The notes below the pieces were generated by a model. It had not been told where the DNA came from, searched no databases, and worked only from the letters and a program-made list of their open reading frames with translations. From Betaproteobacteria bacterium HGW-Betaproteobacteria-3 (GTDB taxonomy: Bacteria > Pseudomonadota > Gammaproteobacteria > Burkholderiales > Burkholderiaceae_C): a DNA stretch of 64,000 nucleotides. The DNA is taken from positions 62,001 through 126,000 of the forward strand of contig PHCI01000002.1 in the NCBI GenBank assembly GCA_002842205.1. Direction: 5' to 3'. Positions 1 through 7,541 of the stretch are shown here, in pieces; the stretch's first letter is position 1, and each line of letters begins with the position of its first letter. The position numbers were made by a program, and so were the translations under genes.

Positions 1-2
1 AG

Positions 3-2090
3 GCGCTGCGGCTGCTCGGACAGAACGAGGGCATGATGGCCGAGCGCTATCCATTGGAGTTGATGGCTGCGTTTTCCGACGCCATGCGGGGTGCCGCTGG
101 ACCCAAGGCCAGCGCGGGACCCATCAGCTTCGATCAGCTCGAACTGATGGACGAAGACCAGGTGCAGGAGCGGGTCGAGGGTGCGCGAGCGCTGCAGTCG
201 GCCATGATGGCCTCGGAGCAGGAGCTTGCCGAGTTCAATGCCCTGATTTGCGCCGCGCAGGGGCTCAAGACGGTGCGAGCCGATCGCAACCCTTTGCGTC
301 CTGAGGTGTATGTGCGAACGCTGCAGTCGCTCCTTCGCACGCTGGGCGTCCCCGTGGCGGTGCGACTGCGCTGGATGCAGCATTTCGGGCCGGCCCTTGG
401 CAAGGAGTTGAGCCGCATTTACGAAAAGCTCACCCTGGACTTGCGCAGCAAGGGCATAGGCGCGGCGGCCTATGTCATCACACCGAGTCGATCCGCGGTG
501 GGTGGCAGACAGGTGGCGGAGCCAACCGCGGGTGCTACGCCAGCAGCGGCAAGTCCCCGGTTGACGGTCGACCAGTTGCGCCGTTTGATGGCTGGCGAAC
601 TGACGCCGGCCGACAGCGGCAAGCGGGCCGGTGACGCGCAGCGCGAGGGCCCCAAGACCGATTTTCTCCACACCGTACCGGCCGCATTTGAAGCGCTGGA
701 GGAGATGAAGCAGGTCGACACCGCGGTCAACCGGATAGCCAAACGGCAGGCCGTGGCCGGGACAACGCAAACGGGCAGTGGCGACGAGCGCGAACAACTT
801 CGCCGGTCCGCCACCGCCGTTGGGCAGGCGCTGGGTCTCGAGGTGGTCACGCTGATGATCGAAAACCTGGCCCACGACGATCGTCTGCTGGCGCCGGTCC
901 AGGACGTGGTACGGCAAATGGAGTTGCCGCTGATGCGGCTGGCCCTGGTCGACCCGCGGTTTTTCAGCGACCGTAAACATCCGGCCCGCGCCCTGCTTGA
1001 GCAAATGACGCAACGCAGTTTGGCGTTCCGCAGTTCCGACGATTCCGGGTTTGAGGGTTTCATCGGGGCGCTGCGTGCGGAAATCATGGTTCTCTGCACC
1101 GAACCCATCCAGGACGCCTCGCCTTTTTCGGCGGCTTTGGGCGTATTGGAGACCACCTGGGAGTCGCAGGAGAAGCATGAGCGCGAGCGACGCGACCGGG
1201 CCGTTCAAGCCCTTTTGCATGCCGAGCAGCGCAGCATGCTGGCGGAAACCTTTGCGCGTGAGTTCCGGGCCGCCAACGCAAACGCGCCGGTTCCTGAGGA
1301 AGTGGTCGATTTTGTGGCCGGACCGTGGGCCCAGGTGGTGGCGCAAGCCCGGATTTCCGACGGCAATGCTTCAGTGGATCCCAACGGGTACCTCGCCGTG
1401 GTGGACGATCTGGTCTGGAGTATCCGTGACGATCTTTCCCGTGCCGATCTGGAGCGTCTTGCCGGATTGATCCCATCGATCGTTGAACGACTGAAAGCAG
1501 GGTTGGCGGCGATCAGTTATCCCGACTCGCGTTCAGCGGGGTTTTTCAATTTGCTCATGGAACTGCATCAACAGGCGTTGAAGCCGCAGCGCATGTTTGC
1601 GCGTCGCGCCCGCGCACTGGTGCGCACCACGCGCGAGCAGCTCGAGGCCCGGTTTGCTGCCGCTGATGCGGACCGCATGTGGCTGGCCCCGTCCGAGGTC
1701 AAGGACTCTGGGTTTCTCGACAGCCAGGACGCACTGCCAGATGCCGTGCACTTTGAGCGCACCCGTCCCTCGGTTTATCCTGGCGATGCAAGGAGCGATC
1801 AAGCGGTCCAGCAGCCCTATGACTCGGCGATACCTGTGGCGCTCAACACTTGGGTGGAGCTGCGACAGGGCGCGCAATGGATCCGGTCGCGGCTCACCTG
1901 GGTTAACCCACAGGGAACCTTGTTCGTCTTTACCAGTGCCGATGGCGTCACGCTGTCGATGACCCGCCGGGTGCTTGACATTCGCCTGGCGGCCGATGCG
2001 GTGCGCGTGCTCGACCGTGCCGTGGTGGATTCGGCCCTGGACGCAGTGGCCAACGCCGCCCTGCAAAACAGCCTGGACCTCAGGCTTTGA
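3..2090 (+). CDS. DUF1631 family protein, 5' end outside the window
   Basis: The reading frame is open from the first bases of the window, so the gene almost certainly starts upstream; ATG codons at 33 and 36 are probably internal. About 695 residues are visible. The C-terminal part contains the run WIRSRLTWVNPQGTLFVFT and SMTRRVLDIR, which I recognise as the conserved end of DUF1631 proteins, large soluble Burkholderiales proteins of unknown biochemical function (sometimes mislabelled thymidine phosphorylase). The rest is helical, charged and Ala-rich, with no signal peptide or membrane segment. Its stop overlaps the end of the convergent TAXI gene by 11 bp, so the two transcripts must run into each other. 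Confidence 0.8.
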   Translation, partial: ALRLLGQNEGMMAERYPLELMAAFSDAMRGAAGPKASAGPISFDQLELMDEDQVQERVEGARALQSAMMASEQELAEFNALICAAQGLKTVRADRNPLRPEVYVRTLQSLLRTLGVPVAVRLRWMQHFGPALGKELSRIYEKLTLDLRSKGIGAAAYVITPSRSAVGGRQVAEPTAGATPAAASPRLTVDQLRRLMAGELTPADSGKRAGDAQREGPKTDFLHTVPAAFEALEEMKQVDTAVNRIAKRQAVAGTTQTGSGDEREQLRRSATAVGQALGLEVVTLMIENLAHDDRLLAPVQDVVRQMELPLMRLALVDPRFFSDRKHPARALLEQMTQRSLAFRSSDDSGFEGFIGALRAEIMVLCTEPIQDASPFSAALGVLETTWESQEKHERERRDRAVQALLHAEQRSMLAETFAREFRAANANAPVPEEVVDFVAGPWAQVVAQARISDGNASVDPNGYLAVVDDLVWSIRDDLSRADLERLAGLIPSIVERLKAGLAAISYPDSRSAGFFNLLMELHQQALKPQRMFARRARALVRTTREQLEARFAAADADRMWLAPSEVKDSGFLDSQDALPDAVHFERTRPSVYPGDARSDQAVQQPYDSAIPVALNTWVELRQGAQWIRSRLTWVNPQGTLFVFTSADGVTLSMTRRVLDIRLAADAVRVLDRAVVDSALDAVANAALQNSLDLRL

Positions 2091-3462
2091 TCAAGCGCAG
2101 GCGCACCAGCTGAATGTGGTTGCGCAGCGCATACAACTCGTCGGCATAGGACAGCGGGACCGTGACGTGGCTGACGCGCGTCTCCAGCGCTTCAAGCTCG
2201 GCAATCAACTCGGCGGGGGCGCTGGTTGCAAGGCTGGCGCGGCTTTCAATTTCCCGCAGCTTGCCGTACCAGCGGAACACGCGGGAACGAATCCGGAACG
2301 CATACAGCGGCGGCACGATGCGGCTCAGGGGCAGCAGGACGGCCACGATGATGCCCAGCACCAGCCACATGCGCTCGATCAGGTTGGCCAGCCAGAACGG
2401 CAAATAGCGCTGCAACAGCGGCGGCCCGTTGCGCAGGATGCGTTCGGCCTCCTTGGACAGTGGCAGCTCGGTCAGTACCCCGCTCGGGAAATCACCTTTG
2501 CGGTTGAACCAGCCCGCGCCGCCATGCAGCGTGATGGCGGCCTGCGAGAACAGTTGCAGCAGCGCCGGGTGGGTGGTGTCGCGCGTCAGGATCGACGTGG
2601 TGGAGGCCAACAGGCGTACATCCTGGGGCGGCACGTCGCCGGCCAGGTCCACCACGCCACGGGGCAACACCACGGGCGTGAGGAACGGAAAGCGCCGTGA
2701 ATACGCCTCGCTTTGCGCAAAGTCGAGCAGCCGCACGCCGGGGGTCTGCAGCAGCATCTGCACCATCAAGGCTTCGGGGGCCGAGGCGAAAACGATCACG
2801 TCAATCTCGCCATTGAGAAAGGCCACCGTGGCAGGCGTTTGCGCGAGTTGACTCAGCTGGATCGAGGTTGCGTCGACCCGGTTGGCCTCCAGCAGCCTGG
2901 CCATGAGCTTGGGCACGCCACTGCCCGGCGTGCCGACGTTGACCTTCAGACCCGTCAGTTCGGTCATGGAGGTGAGTGGCGGCAGAGGTTTCCCTGCGGC
3001 CCTTGCGGGTTGCCCAGTGGCCGATACGGCTTCGTTCGGGTGCCGTGTCACCTTGCCCAGGGCGTCTTCGCGGTAAAACATCCAGACCGGTTCGACGAAC
3101 AGGCTGCCCAATGATTGCAGACCCTCGTCGTCACCGGCGGATGTGGCGTCATGGCTGCCGCCCTGCACAAAACCGACGTCGGCCTTGCCCTCGCGCAACA
3201 GCTGCAGGTTGGCCGAAGAACCTTCGCTGGGCAGCAGCACCACTTCGATGCCGTTGGCGGCCAGCAGCGTGGCGTAGCGTTTGCCGAACTCGTCGTAAGC
3301 GCTTTGGGCGGGGCCGGTGGCCAGCACCACGCGCTTGGGGGGTGTCGGGTCCAGCCACCAGAACGCGGCCGCCAGCAGCGCAATGGCCAGCAGCACAAAC
3401 GGCCCGGCAGAGACCAGCAGGTCGCGCAGCGACAACAGGGTGTAGCGAAGCGTGCGGGTCAT
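2080..3462 (-). CDS. TAXI-family TRAP transporter solute-binding protein, membrane-anchored
   Basis: The protein has 460 residues. The N-terminus carries a membrane segment (about 15-37), followed by a periplasmic TAXI-type binding domain that begins with VVLATGPAQSAYDEFGKRYA and contains GSSANLQLLREGKADVGFVQ and NVGTPGSGVPKLM. A second hydrophobic segment lies near 363-385, followed by a basic, helical, probably cytoplasmic tail. TAXI receptors normally deliver solutes to a fused TRAP permease, but no TRAP permease gene adjoins this one. The start ATG lies 10 bp after the stop of the upstream P1 peptidase gene on the same strand, so the two are probably co-transcribed. The double membrane anchor suggests a sensing or scaffold role rather than a free binding protein, but that is inference. 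Confidence 0.82.
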   Translation of the reverse strand: MTRTLRYTLLSLRDLLVSAGPFVLLAIALLAAAFWWLDPTPPKRVVLATGPAQSAYDEFGKRYATLLAANGIEVVLLPSEGSSANLQLLREGKADVGFVQGGSHDATSAGDDEGLQSLGSLFVEPVWMFYREDALGKVTRHPNEAVSATGQPARAAGKPLPPLTSMTELTGLKVNVGTPGSGVPKLMARLLEANRVDATSIQLSQLAQTPATVAFLNGEIDVIVFASAPEALMVQMLLQTPGVRLLDFAQSEAYSRRFPFLTPVVLPRGVVDLAGDVPPQDVRLLASTTSILTRDTTHPALLQLFSQAAITLHGGAGWFNRKGDFPSGVLTELPLSKEAERILRNGPPLLQRYLPFWLANLIERMWLVLGIIVAVLLPLSRIVPPLYAFRIRSRVFRWYGKLREIESRASLATSAPAELIAELEALETRVSHVTVPLSYADELYALRNHIQLVRLRLIKA

Positions 3463-3472
3463 GTCAGGGCGC

Positions 3473-4531
3473 TCAGCGCAGCGGCCGGTTCAGCGCGTGA
3501 AGTTCAGTCGCGCAAGGCAGGGTGAGTGCGCCCAGAGTCAGGCTGCCCGCTGTTTGCACCGCGCGCAGCACGGCGCGGGCCGTGGCTTCGGCGGCCATGG
3601 TGCCCAACAGGGTCATGCCCGCCGCTTTGCCCGATGCGCCCGTGCCGAGCGCGAACAGCGTGTCGCCGTCGGACATCGTGTGCGCGGGGTTGATGCTGCG
3701 GGCCAGTCCGTCGTGCCCCATGGTGGCGAGACGGCGGGCTTGCGCCTTGGTGATGACGGCGTCAGTGGCGATCACACCGATGGTGGTGTTGGTGCCCGCC
3801 AGCAGCGGGGCGTGGGGCCGTTCGCCGCGCAGCAGCGCGCGGCGGCTGTCCAGCAGGGCGCTGCCGTCGGCCGTACGGGCCCCGGCCACCACGGCGCCGC
3901 TGTCCGGGTCCACCACGTCACCGAGCGCGTTGCAGGCCACCAATGCACCCACCGTGATGCCCTCCACGGTGACAGAGGCTGTGCCAATGCCGCCGCGCAT
4001 GGCGCGGGCCAGACCAAATATCTTGCCCACCACCGCGCCACTGCCGGCCCCCACATTGCCTTCGGCCGGGGGTGCACTGGAAGCGGCTGCGCAGGCCGCG
4101 TAGCCGGCTTGCGCGTCGGGACGGATGCACGCGTCGCCCACGACCAGGTCAAACAGCACCGCTGCCGGAACGATCGGCACGCGGCCCACCTGCACGTCGA
4201 GGCCGATGCCATGTTCTTCCAGCCAGCGCATGGCGCCCGACGCCGTGTCCAGCCCCCAGGCGCTCCCGCCCGAAAGCATCACGGCATGGACCTGCTCTAC
4301 CAGGTTGCCTGGCTCCAGCAAATCGGTTTCGCGGGTGCCGGGTGCGGCACCGCGCACATCCACACCGGCCACGGCACCCCCACGGGCCAGGACCACCGTA
4401 CAGCCCGTCGGCCGCCGCAGGTCGGTGAAGTGGCCGACCTCGATCCCGGCGACGTCGGTCAGTGCGCCGCTACCGTCCAAGGTGGATGCGGTGGGCGCGG
4501 CAGCAGGGTGGGTGAAGGACGATGGCAGCAT
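3473..4531 (-). CDS. P1 family (DmpA/NylC-like) peptidase
   Basis: The protein has 352 residues if it starts at the first ATG (4531); in-frame GTG codons at 4555 and slightly inside are alternatives. The fold is that of the self-cleaving N-terminal-nucleophile aminopeptidase/amidohydrolase family (DmpA, NylC, P1). Recognisable parts are the N-terminal GALTDVAGIEVGHFTD, the Gly-rich block NVGAGSGAVVGK, and GTNTTIGVIATDA. In that last block the second Thr of NTT is the expected autocleavage site and nucleophile, by analogy with NylC. The family cleaves N-terminal amino acids, beta-peptides or cyclic amides; the substrate cannot be read from sequence. No signal peptide is obvious. The TAXI receptor follows 10 bp downstream, suggesting import of a peptide- or amide-like solute. 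Confidence 0.85.
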   Translation of the reverse strand: MLPSSFTHPAAAPTASTLDGSGALTDVAGIEVGHFTDLRRPTGCTVVLARGGAVAGVDVRGAAPGTRETDLLEPGNLVEQVHAVMLSGGSAWGLDTASGAMRWLEEHGIGLDVQVGRVPIVPAAVLFDLVVGDACIRPDAQAGYAACAAASSAPPAEGNVGAGSGAVVGKIFGLARAMRGGIGTASVTVEGITVGALVACNALGDVVDPDSGAVVAGARTADGSALLDSRRALLRGERPHAPLLAGTNTTIGVIATDAVITKAQARRLATMGHDGLARSINPAHTMSDGDTLFALGTGASGKAAGMTLLGTMAAEATARAVLRAVQTAGSLTLGALTLPCATELHALNRPLR

Positions 4532-4540
4532 GACCGGCAC

Positions 4541-4546
4541 ATTATC
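4541..4546 (-). promoter_or_regulatory. Candidate -10 element for the P1 peptidase gene
   Basis: On the minus strand this reads GATAAT, five of six matches to the sigma-70 -10 consensus, with its 3' end about 9 bases from the ATG at 4531. Transcription would then begin almost at the start codon, giving a leaderless or nearly leaderless mRNA. No good -35 element is visible at the usual spacing, so the call is tentative. Confidence 0.3.
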
Positions 4547-4586
4547 CGCCGCCACGCGTGTTCAACCCGTTGCCTGTTGTGTCGAT

Positions 4587-5045
4587 TCAGGGGTAAGTCT
4601 GGTAGACACGCGTCTTGCCGCCGGCCTCGACCAACAGCACGTCATAGTGGTCCTTGCGACCGCCATAGGTCGGCCCGTCCATGCCGGGGGCACCGACGGG
4701 CATGCCCGGGACGCTCAGGCCCAGCGCTTTGGGGTGCTCGGCAAGCAGGCGCTTGACGTCGCGCGCGGGGACATGGCCCTCGATCAGATAACCATTGACC
4801 AGCGCGGTGTGGCATGAGCCCAACTCCTGGGGCAGGCCCAACCGGGCGCGCACGGCGTTGTTGCCGGTCTCGTAGGTCTTGACGCTGAAGCCGTTGGCTT
4901 CCATGTGCGCAACCCAGTCCTTGCAGCAACCGCAGGTCGGGCTTTTCCAGACTTCCACCTGCGGTTTGGCTTGCGCGGCGACGGGCCAGACCAGGGCGCC
5001 TGTGGCCATGGCGGCGGCGGTTTGAATGAGAGTTCGTCTTTGCAT
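4587..5045 (-). CDS. DUF411 domain protein, probable copper-responsive secreted protein
   Basis: The protein has 152 residues. The start at 5045 is preceded by AGGAG at good spacing, and an upstream extension to 5156 would destroy the signal peptide. Residues 1-28 form a twin-Arg-like/Sec signal (MQRRTLIQTAAAMATGALVW). The mature protein opens with VEVWKSPTCGCCKDW, the CxCC metal- or thiol-binding motif typical of DUF411, and continues with the family blocks CHTALVNGYLIEGHVPARD and GLSVPGMPVGAPGM. DUF411 proteins are commonly found beside copper-resistance genes. Here the gene lies about 1.1 kb upstream of, and divergent to, cusCBA, consistent with a periplasmic copper-handling role. The biochemical function is not established. 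Confidence 0.88.
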   Translation of the reverse strand: MQRRTLIQTAAAMATGALVWPVAAQAKPQVEVWKSPTCGCCKDWVAHMEANGFSVKTYETGNNAVRARLGLPQELGSCHTALVNGYLIEGHVPARDVKRLLAEHPKALGLSVPGMPVGAPGMDGPTYGGRKDHYDVLLVEAGGKTRVYQTYP

Positions 5046-5186
5046 GAGGAGGCTCCTTGCCTGAAAAATTGAACGAATGAAATCGGTTGGCGGGTGATCA
5101 CGGGGCCGGTACCCTGTCCGATCGCAGGCGCCGCCACGGTCACTGCCCGCCAGCAACCGGCAGCGGACGGACCACGGGCGGCAAGC

Positions 5187-5591
5187 TCAGGAGATTGGGG
5201 GCTTGAGTCCGGGGTGGGGTATGGCGCTGTCAAATGCCAGGGGTTGGGCCATCGGGACGGCAGCCGCAACGGCAGGCGGGGGCGCTAACGTGACTGTCAC
5301 GGTCAGCGCGACGGTATTGCACGCCAGGCAACTGGCGCAGCTTTGGCAGTGGGGGTGGCCCGCCAGGGCGGTCGACGGGCAGTCGCCCTGTTGCTGGGTT
5401 GAATTTTCTGATGAAAATTGACCACTAGCCCCCGTAGATTCTTGATAGTTTGCTATTGAATTAGGAATTATCAAGTGGCCTGCGACGGCCGGCTTCATGG
5501 CGTCGGTTGCCATACCGGTGCCCATGGCGTCACCCGCCCCACTGCGCAAGGGCAGCAGGGCAACCAGCAGGACGAGGAGCCAGCGACGCAT
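5187..5591 (-). CDS. Cys-rich secreted protein (CzcI-like N-terminus) interrupted in frame by a repeat element
   Basis: The protein has 134 residues. The N-terminus MRRWLLVLLVALLPL is a signal peptide resembling the small CzcI-type leaders near heavy-metal efflux operons. A metal-binding-looking cluster GHPHCQSCASCLACNT (four Cys, two His) lies in the middle, and the C-terminus ends AFDSAIPHPGLKPPIS. Residues about 40-63 (starting LIIPNSIANYQES) are encoded by a copy of the dispersed AT-rich repeat (5404-5474), read through without a stop and with codon use unlike the rest of the gene. The C-terminus and Cys pattern resemble the divergent gene at 5733, suggesting paralogy. A near-leaderless start is possible: TAGCAT at 5599-5604 sits 31 bp from the centre of an FNR box. 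Function unknown; copper binding is inferred. Confidence 0.6.
   Translation of the reverse strand: MRRWLLVLLVALLPLRSGAGDAMGTGMATDAMKPAVAGHLIIPNSIANYQESTGASGQFSSENSTQQQGDCPSTALAGHPHCQSCASCLACNTVALTVTVTLAPPPAVAAAVPMAQPLAFDSAIPHPGLKPPIS
5404..5474 (+). repeat. Dispersed AT-rich repeat, copy A (inside a coding sequence)
   Basis: This roughly 71-bp, locally AT-rich segment contains the family core TAGCCCCCGT and then GATAGTTTGCTATTGAATTA. It matches copies at 31861, 35281, 38546 (inverted) and 62993. Unlike those, it lies within a gene: the minus-strand Cys-rich protein at 5187-5591 reads through it in frame. Confidence 0.75.
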
Positions 5592-5625
5592 GGTGCCTAT
5601 GCTACTGCGGTCTGCTGCGGGTTTG

Positions 5626-5639
5626 TTGATGTGCATCAA
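5626..5639. promoter_or_regulatory. Perfect FNR/Anr-type operator
   Basis: TTGATGTGCATCAA is an exact TTGAT-N4-ATCAA palindrome, the consensus of FNR/Anr-family oxygen-responsive regulators. It lies between the divergent Cys-rich secreted protein genes. On the minus strand a TAGCAT hexamer (5599-5604) is centred 31 bp away, the geometry of a class II FNR-activated promoter (site at -41.5), which would start transcription next to the ATG at 5591. On the plus strand TAAGAT (5684-5689) is compatible with a class I position near -63. This implies low-oxygen control of genes at the head of the cus region. Confidence 0.65.
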
Positions 5640-5732
5640 GCCCACAGGGGGCGTGGCTTTGCAGTGGTGGTGCCCATGCACGGTAAGATGGTGCCCAGCG
5701 TGTCTGTTGTGTCTGGCGTCCAAAATCCCCCC

Positions 5733-6077
5733 ATGCGTCTGGTGTTCGCTTTTTTGCTGTGTTTGGCGGTTGTCTTCCAGGGCAGCGTGGCCGCGCACGG
5801 TTTCGAGCCAGCCTGCGCCATGGGTCACGACATGGACCATGGCATGCCGCAAGCCGACATTTCCCCCGGCGATTGTTGCAACGACGCATCGACCGCCTCC
5901 GAAACCGGCCAACTGTGCAAGCCTGGCCAGGCGTGCAGCGTGCCTTCTGCTCTTGCCGCCACACCGCTGCCGGTGATGCTGCTGGCCCCCGCGTCGCATT
6001 ACCTGGTACCGACCGCCGGATTTCCCGTGCTGTCGTTCGACCCCGCTGGCGTCTGGCGCCCCCCCTCTTCGAGCTGA
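5733..6077 (+). CDS. Small Cys/His/Met-rich secreted protein upstream of cusCBA
   Basis: The protein has 114 residues. The chosen ATG at 5733 gives a clean signal peptide, MRLVFAFLLCLAVVFQGSVA; a longer start at about 5676 is possible. The mature part begins HGFEPACAMGHDMDHGMPQ, dense in His and Met, followed by DCCND, then CKPGQACS, and a C-terminus FDPAGVWRPPSSS. Cys, His and Met in a short exported protein directly upstream of a Cu/Ag exporter point to periplasmic metal binding, but no named domain is recognised. It is divergent from, and resembles in layout, the gene at 5187-5591, and it lies just upstream of cusC on the same strand, so it may be the first gene of that transcript. Confidence 0.6.
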   Translation: MRLVFAFLLCLAVVFQGSVAAHGFEPACAMGHDMDHGMPQADISPGDCCNDASTASETGQLCKPGQACSVPSALAATPLPVMLLAPASHYLVPTAGFPVLSFDPAGVWRPPSSS

Positions 6078-6194
6078 TTCCGTTCAACCGTCTGCGGTTT
6101 TGGGTTGCGCTATGCACGCGTGACCTCAAGCCGTTGTCCGTGTGCGACGCGGCAGCGCTGCTGCCTGCACACATCACCCGTTCGGACTCAGCGT

Positions 6195-7541
6195 ATGCCC
6201 ATTTCCCTGTCTATCTGGACGCCCGCGCGGGCGTTGTCCTCTCACGTGCCCCACCGCAAACGCATCCCCGCGCGCGTGGCCGGTGTGGTTTTGCTGGTCA
6301 TCAGTTTGTGCGGCGGGGTGGCCGCGCAAACGCCACCAATGTTGCCGCCGCTGACATTGCAGGCGGCACTGCTGGAGGCGGAAAAACGCTCGCACGCGCT
6401 GGAAGCCCAGGATGCGGCCACCCAATCGGCCCGTGAGTTGGCCGTCGCCGCGGGGCGTTTGCCGGACCCGATGTTGCGCCTGTCGGTGGACAACCTGCCG
6501 GTCGACGGGCCGATGCGATTCAGTCTCACCCAGGATTTCATGACCATGCGGTCGGTGGGCCTGACGCAAACGCTCACGCGCGAGGACAAGCGCCGCGCCC
6601 GCAGCGCCCGTTTCGAGCGCGAAGGCGACGCGGCGCAGGCCATGCGGGTCATGCAGTTGACCGCTTTGCAGCGGCAGACGACGCTGGCCTGGTTTGACCG
6701 CCACTACCAGCAGAAAATGGTGGACTTGCTCACGCGGCAGCGTGATGAGGCAGCGCTGCAGATCGAGGCGGCCGAAACGGCCTACCGCGCCGGTCGTGGC
6801 GCGCAGGCGGACGTGTTCGCCGCCCGCTCGGCGGTGGCCCGCATCGAAGACCGCATTCAGGAAGCGCGTGACCGGCACGCCAACGCTGGCATCTCGTTGG
6901 CGCGCTGGGTGGGCGATGCGGCGTCTGGCCCGCTCGGCGAGGCGCCTGGGTTGACGCGCACCCGCATGGCGGACCCCGTGCAGGGAAACGGGGTCGACCA
7001 GATTCCCGACATTGCCCTGATGGCCAGCAAGGAGGCAGTGGCCCTGGCCGAAGCCGAAGTCGCGCGCCAGGAAAAGCGCACGGACTGGAGCGTGTCGTTC
7101 ATGTACAGCCAGCGCGGTCCGGCGTTTTCCAACATGGTCACGTTGGGTGTTTCGGTGCCTCTGCAATGGGACCAGAAGAACCGGCAGGAGCGCGAGCTGT
7201 CGGCAAAGCTCGCCAAGGCAGAGCAGGTGCGGGCCGAACGTGAAGAGGTGGTGCGCGAACGCATGGCGCAGATGCAACGCTGGCGCACCTCCTGGCAAAG
7301 CCGTCTGGCGCGTCTGGGCGACTACGACAAGAACTTGATCCCGCTCGTCGGCGAGCGAACCCTTGCGGCGCTGTCGGCCTACCGCGGTGGCAAGACGCCC
7401 TTGTCAGCCGTGCTGGAAGCCCGGCGCATGGAGATCGACACCCGCGTCGAACGTTTGCGCATCGAAATGGAAACGGCCGCGCTATGGACGGAGCTGGAAT
7501 TCCTGATGCCCGTCACCCTGTTACAGGAGAAAACCCAATGA
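6195..7541 (+). CDS. cusC: TolC-family outer membrane efflux protein (CusC/CzcC type)
   Basis: The protein has 448 residues from the first ATG. A GTG at 6246 would give a more compact signal peptide, and the Shine-Dalgarno is weak for either. A hydrophobic segment ending CGGVAAQ is followed by the long alternating helices of TolC-like channels: LQAALLEAEKRSHALEAQDA, AAGRLPDPMLRLSVDNLP, and RGAQADVFAARSAVARIEDR in the second half. These proteins trimerise in the outer membrane and form the exit duct of RND metal efflux pumps. The stop codon overlaps the next gene's ATG by 4 bp (ATGA), indicating translational coupling with the adaptor gene. Whether the pump exports Cu/Ag or Co/Zn/Cd is decided from the neighbouring CusB/CusA features, which favour Cu/Ag. 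Confidence 0.87.
   Translation: MPISLSIWTPARALSSHVPHRKRIPARVAGVVLLVISLCGGVAAQTPPMLPPLTLQAALLEAEKRSHALEAQDAATQSARELAVAAGRLPDPMLRLSVDNLPVDGPMRFSLTQDFMTMRSVGLTQTLTREDKRRARSARFEREGDAAQAMRVMQLTALQRQTTLAWFDRHYQQKMVDLLTRQRDEAALQIEAAETAYRAGRGAQADVFAARSAVARIEDRIQEARDRHANAGISLARWVGDAASGPLGEAPGLTRTRMADPVQGNGVDQIPDIALMASKEAVALAEAEVARQEKRTDWSVSFMYSQRGPAFSNMVTLGVSVPLQWDQKNRQERELSAKLAKAEQVRAEREEVVRERMAQMQRWRTSWQSRLARLGDYDKNLIPLVGERTLAALSAYRGGKTPLSAVLEARRMEIDTRVERLRIEMETAALWTELEFLMPVTLLQEKTQ

Noticed and set aside
2091-2110. TTGATCAA near the DUF1631 stop as an FNR box
   Set aside because: The half-sites have no 4-base spacer, and the site lies within the ends of two convergent genes.
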